Of a stretch of 64,000 bases of DNA, positions 45,916-53,351 are shown piece by piece. A program made the position numbers and the translations under genes. This DNA comes from Candidatus Latescibacterota bacterium (GTDB lineage: Bacteria; JAAXHH01): NCBI GenBank assembly GCA_012270975.1, contig JAAXHH010000141.1, forward strand, positions 279,089 through 343,088, in the 5' to 3' direction. Each line of letters begins with the position of its first letter. Positions within the stretch are counted from its first letter, which is position 1. The notes under the pieces are model-generated. The model was not told where the DNA came from. It was given only the letters and a program-made list of their open reading frames with translations, and did not search any database.

Positions 45916-47496
45916 TCAGGACCCGTGGTCCTGCTTCAGCCACCTGATGAAGGACAGCGTCATCAGGACCAGCACGGCAATCAGGGGAATCGCCACGATC
46001 AACGAAGCCGACTGCACTGCCCTCAGGCTCTCCGTACCTCCGACGAACATCAGCGACAGCGATACGAAACTGAGCATGACCGCCCAGAAGCAGCGGTGCC
46101 ACCGTGCCGGCTCCCGCACCTCGGCCTGCTCCCGGGTCGCCACCGACGCCAGGATATAGGACGCCGAATCCAGCGTGGTGGCGGCGAAGATGATGCCGAG
46201 GGTCACGAAAACCAGCAGCAGGGGCACGGCGAAGGGGATCACCCGGTCTCCCACGGCGACGACTGTGGCGATGATCGCCTCCGGGGTCAGGTTGCGCGCG
46301 ACCAGGCCGGTGAGGTCCTGCGATCCTTCCAGCTGCAGGAACAGGCTGGAGTTGCCGAGCACCGCGAAGAACATCCAGCAGCCCAGCGAGCCGCCGATGA
46401 TCTCGGCGCCGATCAGTTCACGGATCGTCCGGCCCCTGGAGATCCGAGCCACGAACAGCCCCATAAACGGCGCGAAGGCGATCCACCACGCCCAGTAGAA
46501 GATGGTCCACTGTTCCGAGAACGTCCCGGCGGACGCCGGACCGGACTCTCCCGCCGCCAAGATCATGGATTCCGCCTTGGCCACGGGATCCAGATAGAAG
46601 CTCATCTTGATGAAGTTCTGTACCAGCAGCCCGACGCTGTTGGTGAACGTGTCTATGATGAACAGCGTGGGACCGGCGAGGAAGACGAAGGCCAGCAGCG
46701 CGATCGTGAGCCAGAGATTGAACCGGCTCAGCATGCGGATGCCCCGTTGCAGTCCGGTATAGACGCTGACGCCGAAGATGACGCCCAGCGTGATCACCAC
46801 CGCCGCATCCAGCCAGAACCCCCTTGCCACGCCCAGCAGTTCCGACAGCCCCGCCGAGATCATGGGCGTGCTCAGGCCGATGGACGTCCCGACCCCTCCG
46901 AGCAGGCCGAACATGAACATCATGTCGATGAACTTGCCCGGCAGGCTCCGTGCGGCCCGTTCGCCGATCACGCCTTCGCAGGCCGCCGACATGCGCAGAA
47001 TGGGCCGCCCGCGGTTCCAGAACAGGTAGGCCAGGGGCAGCGTCGGGATGCAGTAGATGGCCCAGGCCGTGAATCCCCAGTGAAACAGTCCGTAGGTCGC
47101 CGCCCATTCCGTGGCCTCCCTCGAACGCGGTTCGAGTCCAAAGGGCGGGTTCGTGTAATAGTAGACCCACTCGATGGTTCCCCAGTAGAGGACGCTGGCG
47201 CCGATGCCGGCGCAGAAGATCATGGCGATCCAGCTCACGAGGGAAAACTCGGGCTTGGCGTCGGGGCCGCCGAATCGCACGTTGCCGTATTTTCCGAGGG
47301 CGTAGTAGACGAGGAGCGCGAAGGCGGCGATCGTGAACCAGAGGTAGGCCCATCCCAGGACCCGGGTCAGCCAGCCGAAGGCCGCGCTGAGCAGGGCCTC
47401 CCCTTCGACGGGAAACAGTACCAGGGGCACCGATACGCCCGCGATGAGCGGCAATGCGACCCAGAAGATCACCCGGTCGATCCTGGGTCCGTGCAT
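45916..47496 (-). CDS. BCCT family betaine/carnitine/choline transporter
   Basis: Inner-membrane transporter of 526 residues with about twelve helices, moving a quaternary ammonium compound, usually with Na+ or as an antiporter. The first half holds IGASVLYWGTIEWVYYY, and the second holds the conserved Trp-rich helix EQWTIFYWAWWIAFAPFMGL then VARISRGRTIREL. Residues that distinguish Na+ coupling were not resolved. The ATG at 47496 lies just after three 26-bp repeats. Confidence 0.93.
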   Translation of the reverse strand: MHGPRIDRVIFWVALPLIAGVSVPLVLFPVEGEALLSAAFGWLTRVLGWAYLWFTIAAFALLVYYALGKYGNVRFGGPDAKPEFSLVSWIAMIFCAGIGASVLYWGTIEWVYYYTNPPFGLEPRSREATEWAATYGLFHWGFTAWAIYCIPTLPLAYLFWNRGRPILRMSAACEGVIGERAARSLPGKFIDMMFMFGLLGGVGTSIGLSTPMISAGLSELLGVARGFWLDAAVVITLGVIFGVSVYTGLQRGIRMLSRFNLWLTIALLAFVFLAGPTLFIIDTFTNSVGLLVQNFIKMSFYLDPVAKAESMILAAGESGPASAGTFSEQWTIFYWAWWIAFAPFMGLFVARISRGRTIRELIGAEIIGGSLGCWMFFAVLGNSSLFLQLEGSQDLTGLVARNLTPEAIIATVVAVGDRVIPFAVPLLLVFVTLGIIFAATTLDSASYILASVATREQAEVREPARWHRCFWAVMLSFVSLSLMFVGGTESLRAVQSASLIVAIPLIAVLVLMTLSFIRWLKQDHGS

Positions 47497-47526
47497 GTCG
47501 TCTGCTCCGATCGGGATGCGCGGACG

Positions 47527-47604
47527 GGATGTCCGCGCCGACGCTCAATGAGGGATATCCGCACCGACTCTCAATGCGGGATTCCCGCACCGACACTCAA
47601 TGCG
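47527..47604. repeat. Three 26-bp tandem repeats including the CehA-like stop codon
   Basis: Units begin GGAT at 47527, 47553 and 47579 (and a partial fourth at 47605) with exact 26-bp spacing; shared core GGATNNCCGC(A/G)CCGAC followed by CTCAATG. The third unit contains the last codons and stop of the metallohydrolase gene. Each unit has a near-palindrome such as GCGGGATTCCCGC. It fills the gap before the BCCT gene. Confidence 0.85.
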
Positions 47605-50101
47605 GGATGTTCAATTCGTGCATGCGCCTGTGGATGGCTTCGCGCGCCTGCCGGTATGGCGCTTCGAGGAACGCTTCGTGATCTTCCCCTCCGTGATGGT
47701 GGGTGGTCGTTCCCGGCTTGTGCTGCCAGCTGCGGCGCTTGATGTAGGACAGGCCCCCTTCGATCAGGCTCAGCATGTACTGGGCGTTTTCCAGGTCGAA
47801 CAGCCAGTAGGGCCCGCCGCAGGCCACGTATACCGGCGAGGTGTGGGCCATGATGCCCCGCCTCCAACCGTCGTGATGCGGAATGCTCGTATAGTTCGGC
47901 CCGGCGCAGCGTGCCGCCAGCCACGTGTGGCCTTCGATCTTCAGGGAAGTCTTCAGCGACAGGTTGCGGGCGCCCTTGCGGTCCTCGGTCGAGGCCACCA
48001 CCCGGCCCTGCTGCACGATCTCCAGGGTATGAATGGGCAGGGTCGATTCCGCCGACGCCTCGATTTCGACCGTCCCGCCGTTCCCGGGCAGATTCACCGT
48101 ATCGCCGATGGGCTGGCCGTTCACCGTGAACCGGATGATGGGCCCCGCGCTCAGGAAAGTATTGCCGCCGCGCAGCGCCTTGCACCAGTTGTCGTAGGTA
48201 AAGGGCTCGTCCGGCGGGATGTAGGCGTAGGTCCGATATATCCCCACGGGCACGTCGCTCGACATCTTGTCCGTCCCGCCCGCGAGGGGCAGACGGTACC
48301 CGCAGTTCAGGTACCGGTAATACTCCAGGTGGTTGTACTCGCTGTGGACCAGCATCTCCACGGCGTCGGCGCGGTCCGTGGCGATGAGTACCGCCGGCTC
48401 GCAGTTGGGATTGGGGATGTGGGGAATCACGACCGTTCCGCCCTGCGCGTGGCACGCGTCGGCCCAGTACGACAGGGTGGTTTCCAGGTTGCCGCCCAGT
48501 TCGGCTTCACCGGGACCGTCCGAGCACCACGGCATGACCGGTTCCTTCAGGCCGAGGAGCGACAGATGACCCAGGATGTGCTGCCGGTTCTCCTGCGTGG
48601 CGTACACGATCGTATCGCCGTCCGGCGCCACGTTCGCCGATCCGGTGAACTCCTCCGTATTCGTGAAGAGACCGCCCCATTGGGAGAGCAGGAGATTGAC
48701 CACGTTCAGGTCTTCTCCGCGGGCCTCGAGCTGGGCACCCTGGGTGGAGAGGAAATGCACGTGGGTGTCGCCGCTGAAATACCGCTCCGCGTTCAGATCG
48801 GTCCACCGCTTGAGACGGAGGGTCAGCTCGCGCTGCCCGGGTTCGATGTGGACGCTCTGGCGGAGCGGCTCGTACTCGAAGCCGCGGGCCACGTCTACAT
48901 GCACCTCGCCCCGAGGCAGCCAGCCCTGGCATTTTCCGTCTATGTAGGCGTACGACATCTGCCCCAGCCGGACGTCGCCGCCCACATCCACGTGCCACGT
49001 CTCCAGGTTCGAATTGACATGGGCGTGGTGGCCGTGGGGCGCGTAGGGAACGCCCCGCGCCGAACGGAAGTGGACGCGGCACGGGACGGGAAGGCCCGTA
49101 GCATCGTCCAGGACCGTGGTATGCACCCAGTTCCGGCCCGTGTCGATGACCTCGAATCGCACCCTGGGCGTCTCCACGGCCTCGTTCGCTTCCAGCTCGC
49201 CCCAGTTGGCCGACCCGACCTCCTCGCCGTCCTGTTTCACGGTGACGGTGGCCGACGGCGTACCGGCCACGGCCACGTGGGCGGGACTCGAGCGTGTGTT
49301 GTCCGCCTGCCCCCATCCCCGGTGGGAGTCGTTCATGAAAGCTTCGTCCACCTGCTCCGGCAACGGATAGGCGTAGGTCGCGTAACCCCGGTCCACCTCC
49401 ACGTCCAGGTTGAAGGATTTCCCGGCGGCTTCCGGGTCCCTGAGCTCGATCTGGACGTCCCGGGCAGCCCACCGGCAGATTGGATCCTCGTCGACATGGC
49501 CCAGGGTGATGGCGGCCACGACGAAGGGCAGGTCTTCGGGAATGATTTCGATGGTTTGGATTTTATGGTCGGGGCGGGTATTGCGCCAGGCCCAGAGATA
49601 GTATCCCTGGGGCCATCCCTGCTCGGCTTCCGTCTGCCGGCGGCCGGCGTCGTTCCAGTCGCCGCCCGACCGGTCGTAGGTCGTCGGCTTCTCGTCCGGC
49701 ACGCAAAGGAAGGGATACTGTCCCCAGGGCAGCGGCATGTAGCCGATCTCGAACCGCTCGCGTATCGTCACCGACTCGGCCTGCCCGTCGTCCCAGGTGA
49801 ACCGGTACGCGGCCACGGGACGGGCGATCGGACCGCCGGTCATGATCTTCGACCGGATCACCGCGTGGGCGAAGATCACGTTGACCGCGGAACGGCCGAT
49901 CGGAATCTCGATGGGATCGGTCGGACAGCCCACCTGTGAACCGAAACCGATGAAGCAGTCGGAATCTTCGGCCCCGTCGCCGATCTGAAACGGCAGGCCG
50001 TAGAAAATCTGCGATCCGAGCGGTGGGTCCGCTATGGAATCGTAGACCCGCCGGTTCGTATTGTAGCTGGAAGTAAGGTCCAGTGGCTGATAGTCCGGCA
50101 T
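47597..50101 (-). CDS. CehA/McbA-type metal-dependent hydrolase
   Basis: A large protein of 834 residues. A PHP-like metal-dependent hydrolase domain is in the C-terminal half: metal-binding motif SGDTHVHFLS near residue 455, then VVIPHIPNPNC, LVHSEYNHLEYYRY and PLAGGTDKMSSD. The N-terminal half (about residues 1-450) has beta-sandwich-like segments resembling DUF2961-type and PPC/Ig-like modules, including GLPFQIGDGAED. The CehA family hydrolyses carbaryl or similar; the natural substrate here is unknown. The ATG at 50101 has GAGG five bases upstream. Confidence 0.82.
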   Translation of the reverse strand: MPDYQPLDLTSSYNTNRRVYDSIADPPLGSQIFYGLPFQIGDGAEDSDCFIGFGSQVGCPTDPIEIPIGRSAVNVIFAHAVIRSKIMTGGPIARPVAAYRFTWDDGQAESVTIRERFEIGYMPLPWGQYPFLCVPDEKPTTYDRSGGDWNDAGRRQTEAEQGWPQGYYLWAWRNTRPDHKIQTIEIIPEDLPFVVAAITLGHVDEDPICRWAARDVQIELRDPEAAGKSFNLDVEVDRGYATYAYPLPEQVDEAFMNDSHRGWGQADNTRSSPAHVAVAGTPSATVTVKQDGEEVGSANWGELEANEAVETPRVRFEVIDTGRNWVHTTVLDDATGLPVPCRVHFRSARGVPYAPHGHHAHVNSNLETWHVDVGGDVRLGQMSYAYIDGKCQGWLPRGEVHVDVARGFEYEPLRQSVHIEPGQRELTLRLKRWTDLNAERYFSGDTHVHFLSTQGAQLEARGEDLNVVNLLLSQWGGLFTNTEEFTGSANVAPDGDTIVYATQENRQHILGHLSLLGLKEPVMPWCSDGPGEAELGGNLETTLSYWADACHAQGGTVVIPHIPNPNCEPAVLIATDRADAVEMLVHSEYNHLEYYRYLNCGYRLPLAGGTDKMSSDVPVGIYRTYAYIPPDEPFTYDNWCKALRGGNTFLSAGPIIRFTVNGQPIGDTVNLPGNGGTVEIEASAESTLPIHTLEIVQQGRVVASTEDRKGARNLSLKTSLKIEGHTWLAARCAGPNYTSIPHHDGWRRGIMAHTSPVYVACGGPYWLFDLENAQYMLSLIEGGLSYIKRRSWQHKPGTTTHHHGGEDHEAFLEAPYRQAREAIHRRMHELNIPH

Positions 50102-50117
50102 GGGGGCCTCGTGCACC

Positions 50118-50182
50118 GGTCGCATCGCCAGGCGTGCAGGTCGCATCGCCAGGCGTGCAGGTTACCCAACGTCAGGCGTGCA
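50118..50182. repeat. Tandem 21-23-bp repeats at the end of the STAS gene
   Basis: GGTCGCATCGCCAGGCGTGCA occurs at 50118-50138 and 50139-50159, identical; a degenerate third unit at 50160-50182 contains the STAS stop codon (50172-50174) and its last codons. It fills the gap between the STAS stop and the metallohydrolase start. Confidence 0.85.
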
Positions 50183-50513
50183 GGTTTTCCACGGCGGTGT
50201 CTACATCATCGTAGGTCTTGAAGACGGTGTGAAGCCGGGTGATTCGGAACAGGTGATCCAGGCGTTCGTTCACGCCTGTGAGCGCCATCTCCCCGGATCT
50301 GGATCTGATCTTCTTCATGGCGGCGATCAGCGAACCCAGTCCCGAGCTGTTCATGATGGGCACGCCCGCCAGATCGGTGACGAAGCGCGTGCAGCCGCGG
50401 GTCAGGGCCTCGTCGATCATGCGGTCCAGCTCGATGCTGTCGCCCTCCTCCCACAACCTACCCTCGATACGCAGTACGGCGATCTCGTTTTCCAGTGAAA
50501 CGTCGATATTCAT
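50172..50513 (-). CDS. STAS-domain protein
   Basis: A 113-residue single STAS domain. The conserved Ser is in IMNSSGLGSLIAAMKKI near residue 58; the N-terminus is MNIDVSLENEIAVLRIEG. The ATG at 50513 has GAGGT close upstream; a GTG six bases earlier is possible. No anti-sigma kinase lies near. It lies between the selenoprotein gene (98 bases upstream) and the metallohydrolase gene on the same strand; a common operon is possible but not shown. Confidence 0.9.
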   Translation of the reverse strand: MNIDVSLENEIAVLRIEGRLWEEGDSIELDRMIDEALTRGCTRFVTDLAGVPIMNSSGLGSLIAAMKKIRSRSGEMALTGVNERLDHLFRITRLHTVFKTYDDVDTAVENLHA

Positions 50514-50610
50514 ACCCACCTCTATACTCCGGCCAAGTCGCCGCTGGCAGCACGCGGCACGTACCGGAAAGACTGACTCCTCGGATCCAGTTCGGTTTGT
50601 CTCGCGCTTT

Positions 50611-50850
50611 TCAGCCGGCGATCAGCGCCTCGATAGCGCTCTTGACCTCCTCGTACTCGGGAAACCGGTCCGTCTCCAGCTTGGAAAACACCTGCTCGTC
50701 ATCGACAGTTACCTCGAACTTGCCCCCACCGGAGGGCACGAGCTGCAACTGCCCAATGTCGTGTTTGTAGTACTCCAGCAGCTTCACCGCCAGCCCGGCG
50801 GCGTCTTTTTCATAGCTTCAGTCGGCGCAGTAGACTATACGTACAATCAC
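50611..50850 (-). CDS. SelW/Rdx-family selenoprotein, in-frame TGA read as Sec
   Basis: A 79-residue selenoprotein of the SelT/SelW/SelH (Rdx) family, a thioredoxin-like fold. GTG at 50850 has a perfect AAGGAGG ribosome site. Residues 1-10 read VIVRIVYCAD (the first codon, GTG, would be read as Met), then TGA at 50820-50818 is residue 11 (Sec), giving C8-x-x-U11, the family redox motif. After it the frame continues without a stop for 68 codons, through LQLVPSGGGKFEVTVDDEQ, VFSKLETDRFPEYEEV and SAIEALIAG to the TGA at 50613-50611. The conserved GG and RFPE match Rdx proteins, so TGA is not a random stop. A SECIS-like hairpin follows (50780-50817). A redox role is the family assumption. Confidence 0.88.
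50780..50817 (-). promoter_or_regulatory. Bacterial SECIS-like hairpin downstream of the Sec TGA
   Basis: On the minus strand the 38 bases after the TGA fold as a 7-bp stem, CGCCGCC with GGCGGUG (one G-U pair), around the loop GGGCU (50796-50792), with AGCU/AGCU pairing outside after an internal bulge. The loop starts 21 bases after the UGA, within the known range for bacterial SECIS elements, and begins with G, as they usually do. Confidence 0.7.
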
Positions 50851-50906
50851 CGTTTCCTCCTTGAACGAACGAGCCGCCTTCAAGTCGTCATTACGTTGCT
50901 AAGACT

Positions 50907-50935
50907 AAATAAACGCTCAACGTGCGCAATGGCAA
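50907..50935 (-). promoter_or_regulatory. Possible promoter for the selenoprotein gene
   Basis: On the minus strand TTGCCA (50935-50930), 17-base spacer, TTATTT (50912-50907), 57 bases before the GTG. The match is weak. Confidence 0.35.
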
Positions 50936-51017
50936 GGAATCTAAAACCGCTCTTCCGGGAGATCGGCCCGGCACCGTTCATGCCGTGTGACCGGACAGGA
51001 AAACTATACATTGCCGC

Positions 51018-51046
51018 TTGACAAGACCGACGGATAAAGGTATTCT
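51018..51046 (+). promoter_or_regulatory. sigma-70-type promoter for tatA
   Basis: TTGACA (51018-51023), 17-base spacer, TATTCT (51041-51046), just upstream of the AGGAGG at 51054-51060 and the ATG at 51069. The leader would be only about 16 bases, carrying the ribosome site. Confidence 0.7.
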
Positions 51047-51068
51047 CAAGTACGAGGAGGTGATTTGC

Positions 51069-51263
51069 ATGCTCGGAAGTTTCGGCACGACAGAACTGAT
51101 TATCATTCTCGTGATCGTCATGGTTCTCTTCGGTGCGAAGAAGCTCCCTGAGTTGGCCAAGGGCCTGGGCCAGGGAATCAACGAGTTCAAGAAAGCACAG
51201 AAGAAAGAGCCTGCCGAAGAGAATCAGAATACCTCGGGTACGTCCGCCTCCAAGGACGCCTGA
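51069..51263 (+). CDS. tatA: Sec-independent protein translocase TatA
   Basis: A 64-residue TatA/TatE protein. One N-terminal transmembrane helix ([20 protein letters not shown]), the hinge at FGAKKLPEL, then an amphipathic helix [15 protein letters not shown] and a polar tail. The start at 51069 is set by AGGAGGTG upstream. It forms the pore of the twin-arginine translocase; no tatC is present here. The window contains at least one predicted Tat substrate (18982-20232). Confidence 0.93.
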   Translation: MLGSFGTTELIIILVIVMVLFGAKKLPELAKGLGQGINEFKKAQKKEPAEENQNTSGTSASKDA

Positions 51264-51725
51264 CGCCCTCAGAAACGATTCGCGGGCGTTCGGAAGAGTC
51301 CGGGCTGCCGTAGCGATACGGGTACGGGATCCCCACCACCGGGTGGTTGCGACAGCAATTCATGCATGGCCGCGGACACCCAGCCATACCTTCCCGATCC
51401 CGCCTGCCGGTACGGCAATCGACAAACCCCGGGACCCCCACGGGACCCCATGCCTCGACCAATCGCACTTACCCGGTCTGAAGAACTCTCCGGATGGCAA
51501 TTCGCACAGCATTCTCCGGGCAAATGCGCCAGACACCGCGCAATTCCTCTTCTATCCCTTGCCTCCTTTTTTTGAAAAAAGTGCAGTATCCCCCAACCAA
51601 GTCGATGTCTGCGCGGTCTCATTAACAGCAGACGACCTGTTCATGTACCGCGTTACCAGGTGACCGTCGTGGAAACCGCCCGGAAACTCGACAGCCGAAT
51701 CGAACCGGTCCACCAGGAAGGTGAC
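51264..51725. other. Intergenic region before the ECF sigma operon
   Basis: No supported gene. Contains G/C-rich inverted segments such as CCCCACCACCGGGTGG (51330-51360) and a TTTTTTTGAAAAAA hairpin-like element at about 51568-51581. No clear promoter or terminator was found, though the sigma gene could be autoregulated by an ECF-type promoter I cannot identify by eye. Confidence 0.5.
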
Positions 51726-52328
51726 ATGGAATCTGATGCGATAAAAGGTCGTACGGACCTCGACGACCGCATGTTGATTCTCCAGGCCAGGGGCGGCGAC
51801 ATGAGGGCCCTGGAAAAACTCGTCTACCGGTATGATAAGAAGGTGCTGTCCATGGCCGTGTCCTTCGTGGGTAACATGGACGACGCGAAGGATGTTTACC
51901 AGGAAGTGTTCATACGGGTATTCAAGGCGCTGCCCAAATTCGAATTCAGAAGCCGGTTTTCCACCTACCTGTACCGGATCGTCACCAATGTCTGCCTCAC
52001 GCACAGAACGAAACAGGGGAACAGCCGCTTCGTCTCCATCAACGAAAACGCCGCGGAAGATACCGGGCCTGTCCGAAACGGCGTCTTACCGGTCGCTCCC
52101 GATCAGACGGACGCCGCGGCCATCAACAACGAGCTCTCGGCGCGTATCAGTGCTGCCGTCGGCGCCCTTTCGCCCAGGCAGCGAACCGTGTTCGTCCTGC
52201 GGCACCACGAAGGATTCAAATTGAGAGAAATCGCCGGAATCATCGAATGCACCGAAGGTGCGGTCAAGAAGTACCTGTTTGATGCCACCCGAAGGCTGCG
52301 CGAGCAACTAAAGGATATCGCATCATGA
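51726..52328 (+). CDS. ECF-type RNA polymerase sigma factor
   Basis: A 200-residue ECF sigma. Region 2 includes ALEKLVYRYDKKVLSMAVSF and DDAKDVYQEVFIRVFK, region 4 includes FKLREIAGIIECTEGAVKKY. The ATG at 51726 is preferred over GTG 51660 because AAGGTGAC precedes it. Its TGA overlaps the ATG of the next gene by four bases, a classic arrangement for a sigma and its regulator. With the next two genes it forms an operon: sigma, anti-sigma, surface protein. Confidence 0.92.
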   Translation: MESDAIKGRTDLDDRMLILQARGGDMRALEKLVYRYDKKVLSMAVSFVGNMDDAKDVYQEVFIRVFKALPKFEFRSRFSTYLYRIVTNVCLTHRTKQGNSRFVSINENAAEDTGPVRNGVLPVAPDQTDAAAINNELSARISAAVGALSPRQRTVFVLRHHEGFKLREIAGIIECTEGAVKKYLFDATRRLREQLKDIAS

Positions 52329-53320
52329 AAGAGAATAAGAACCTGTCTCACGAGAAATGGGAGGAATGGCTGGAACTCTCCCAGTACGGTGAGTTGTCCG
52401 CCACGGATCAGCGGCAGCTGGACGATCATCTCGAATCCTGTGACCGGTGCCGGACGTATCGGGCCCGCATGGAAGATTTCAGGCTCATGATGGAAGACGC
52501 CGCTCCTCCCAGGCCCGGAGAAGCCGACCTGCGGGAGGCCCGCGGCAACCTGTGGTCCACGGTGACGCTCAGCCGGCCGGAACCCAGTTCCGCTAAGGAG
52601 TGGATAGATCGCTTTCTCAATGGTCTGCAAAGACTTACATTCACCGCCTATCCTTCTTATCGCTCCGTTCTCGGCGGCGCAGCGCTGTTGTTCGTCGGCC
52701 TGGTGGCGGGTTACTACATCGCCGCTCAGGGAGACCGTACCATCGGATTCGCGGGTCCCGGCATAGACCAGACGGACTTGCTGACCAATGACGACGTGGC
52801 CATCTCCAACGTCCGGTTCGTGGATTCGGACGTGTCTGACGGAACGCTGGGGCTCCGGTTCGAAGCCGTCCGTCCCGTCCAGATCATGGGACCGATCGAC
52901 GATCCGGATATACAACGTGTACTTACCTTCGCCGTGTTGAATGAGCAGAACCCCGGGGTCAGGCTTCGGGCGGTCAACGCCGTGAGTGCTTCCGAACGCC
53001 TTCATTCGGATCACGAGATCAGAGACGCCCTCGTCACGGCCTTGATGACCGACTCGAACGCCGGGGTCCGCGGCGAGGCATTCAACGCGCTGTCCCGGTA
53101 TCCCTTCGACGAGGAAATCAGGGACGCCATGATCCACACGCTGGTATTCGATGAAAATCCGGCCCTCAGAATAAACGCGATCAACCGGCTGCAGGAGCAG
53201 GTGCCGGCCTCATTCGACGAGAACCTGGAAAGGGTTCTCAGGACCAGAATGGTTCTCGACGAGAACGCATATATCCGCACGAAAGCAAGGACCGTGCTGA
53301 GCAATCTGTCCGCACCCTAA
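52325..53320 (+). CDS. Zinc-finger anti-sigma protein with C-terminal HEAT repeats
   Basis: A 331-residue membrane protein, probably the anti-sigma factor for the gene before. The N-terminal part has the zf-HC2 motif HLESCDRC at about residues 35-42, which binds the sigma in the cytoplasm. A single helix YRSVLGGAALLFVGLVAGYY (about residues 113-132) crosses the membrane. The exported domain carries four HEAT-like units ending DPGVR-, DSNAGVR-, DENPALR- and DENAYIR-type turns (about residues 190-325). A HEAT sensor on an anti-sigma is not the usual design and may bind a protein signal. Confidence 0.85.
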   Translation: MKENKNLSHEKWEEWLELSQYGELSATDQRQLDDHLESCDRCRTYRARMEDFRLMMEDAAPPRPGEADLREARGNLWSTVTLSRPEPSSAKEWIDRFLNGLQRLTFTAYPSYRSVLGGAALLFVGLVAGYYIAAQGDRTIGFAGPGIDQTDLLTNDDVAISNVRFVDSDVSDGTLGLRFEAVRPVQIMGPIDDPDIQRVLTFAVLNEQNPGVRLRAVNAVSASERLHSDHEIRDALVTALMTDSNAGVRGEAFNALSRYPFDEEIRDAMIHTLVFDENPALRINAINRLQEQVPASFDENLERVLRTRMVLDENAYIRTKARTVLSNLSAP

Positions 53321-53351
53321 CGGGTCGCGGCCTACAGGAGGAGCAGCGATC

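Noticed and set aside
47527..47604. CRISPR array
   Set aside because: Units are adjacent with no spacers and only 26 bp period; a short tandem repeat fits better.
47600..49939. Long plus-strand open frame over the metallohydrolase gene
   Set aside because: Antisense shadow; the minus-strand protein has domain motifs and a ribosome site.
50818..50820. TGA as a sign that the SelW-like gene is a pseudogene
   Set aside because: The TGA sits exactly at the Sec position of the redox motif and is followed by a hairpin; the rest of the frame is intact and conserved.
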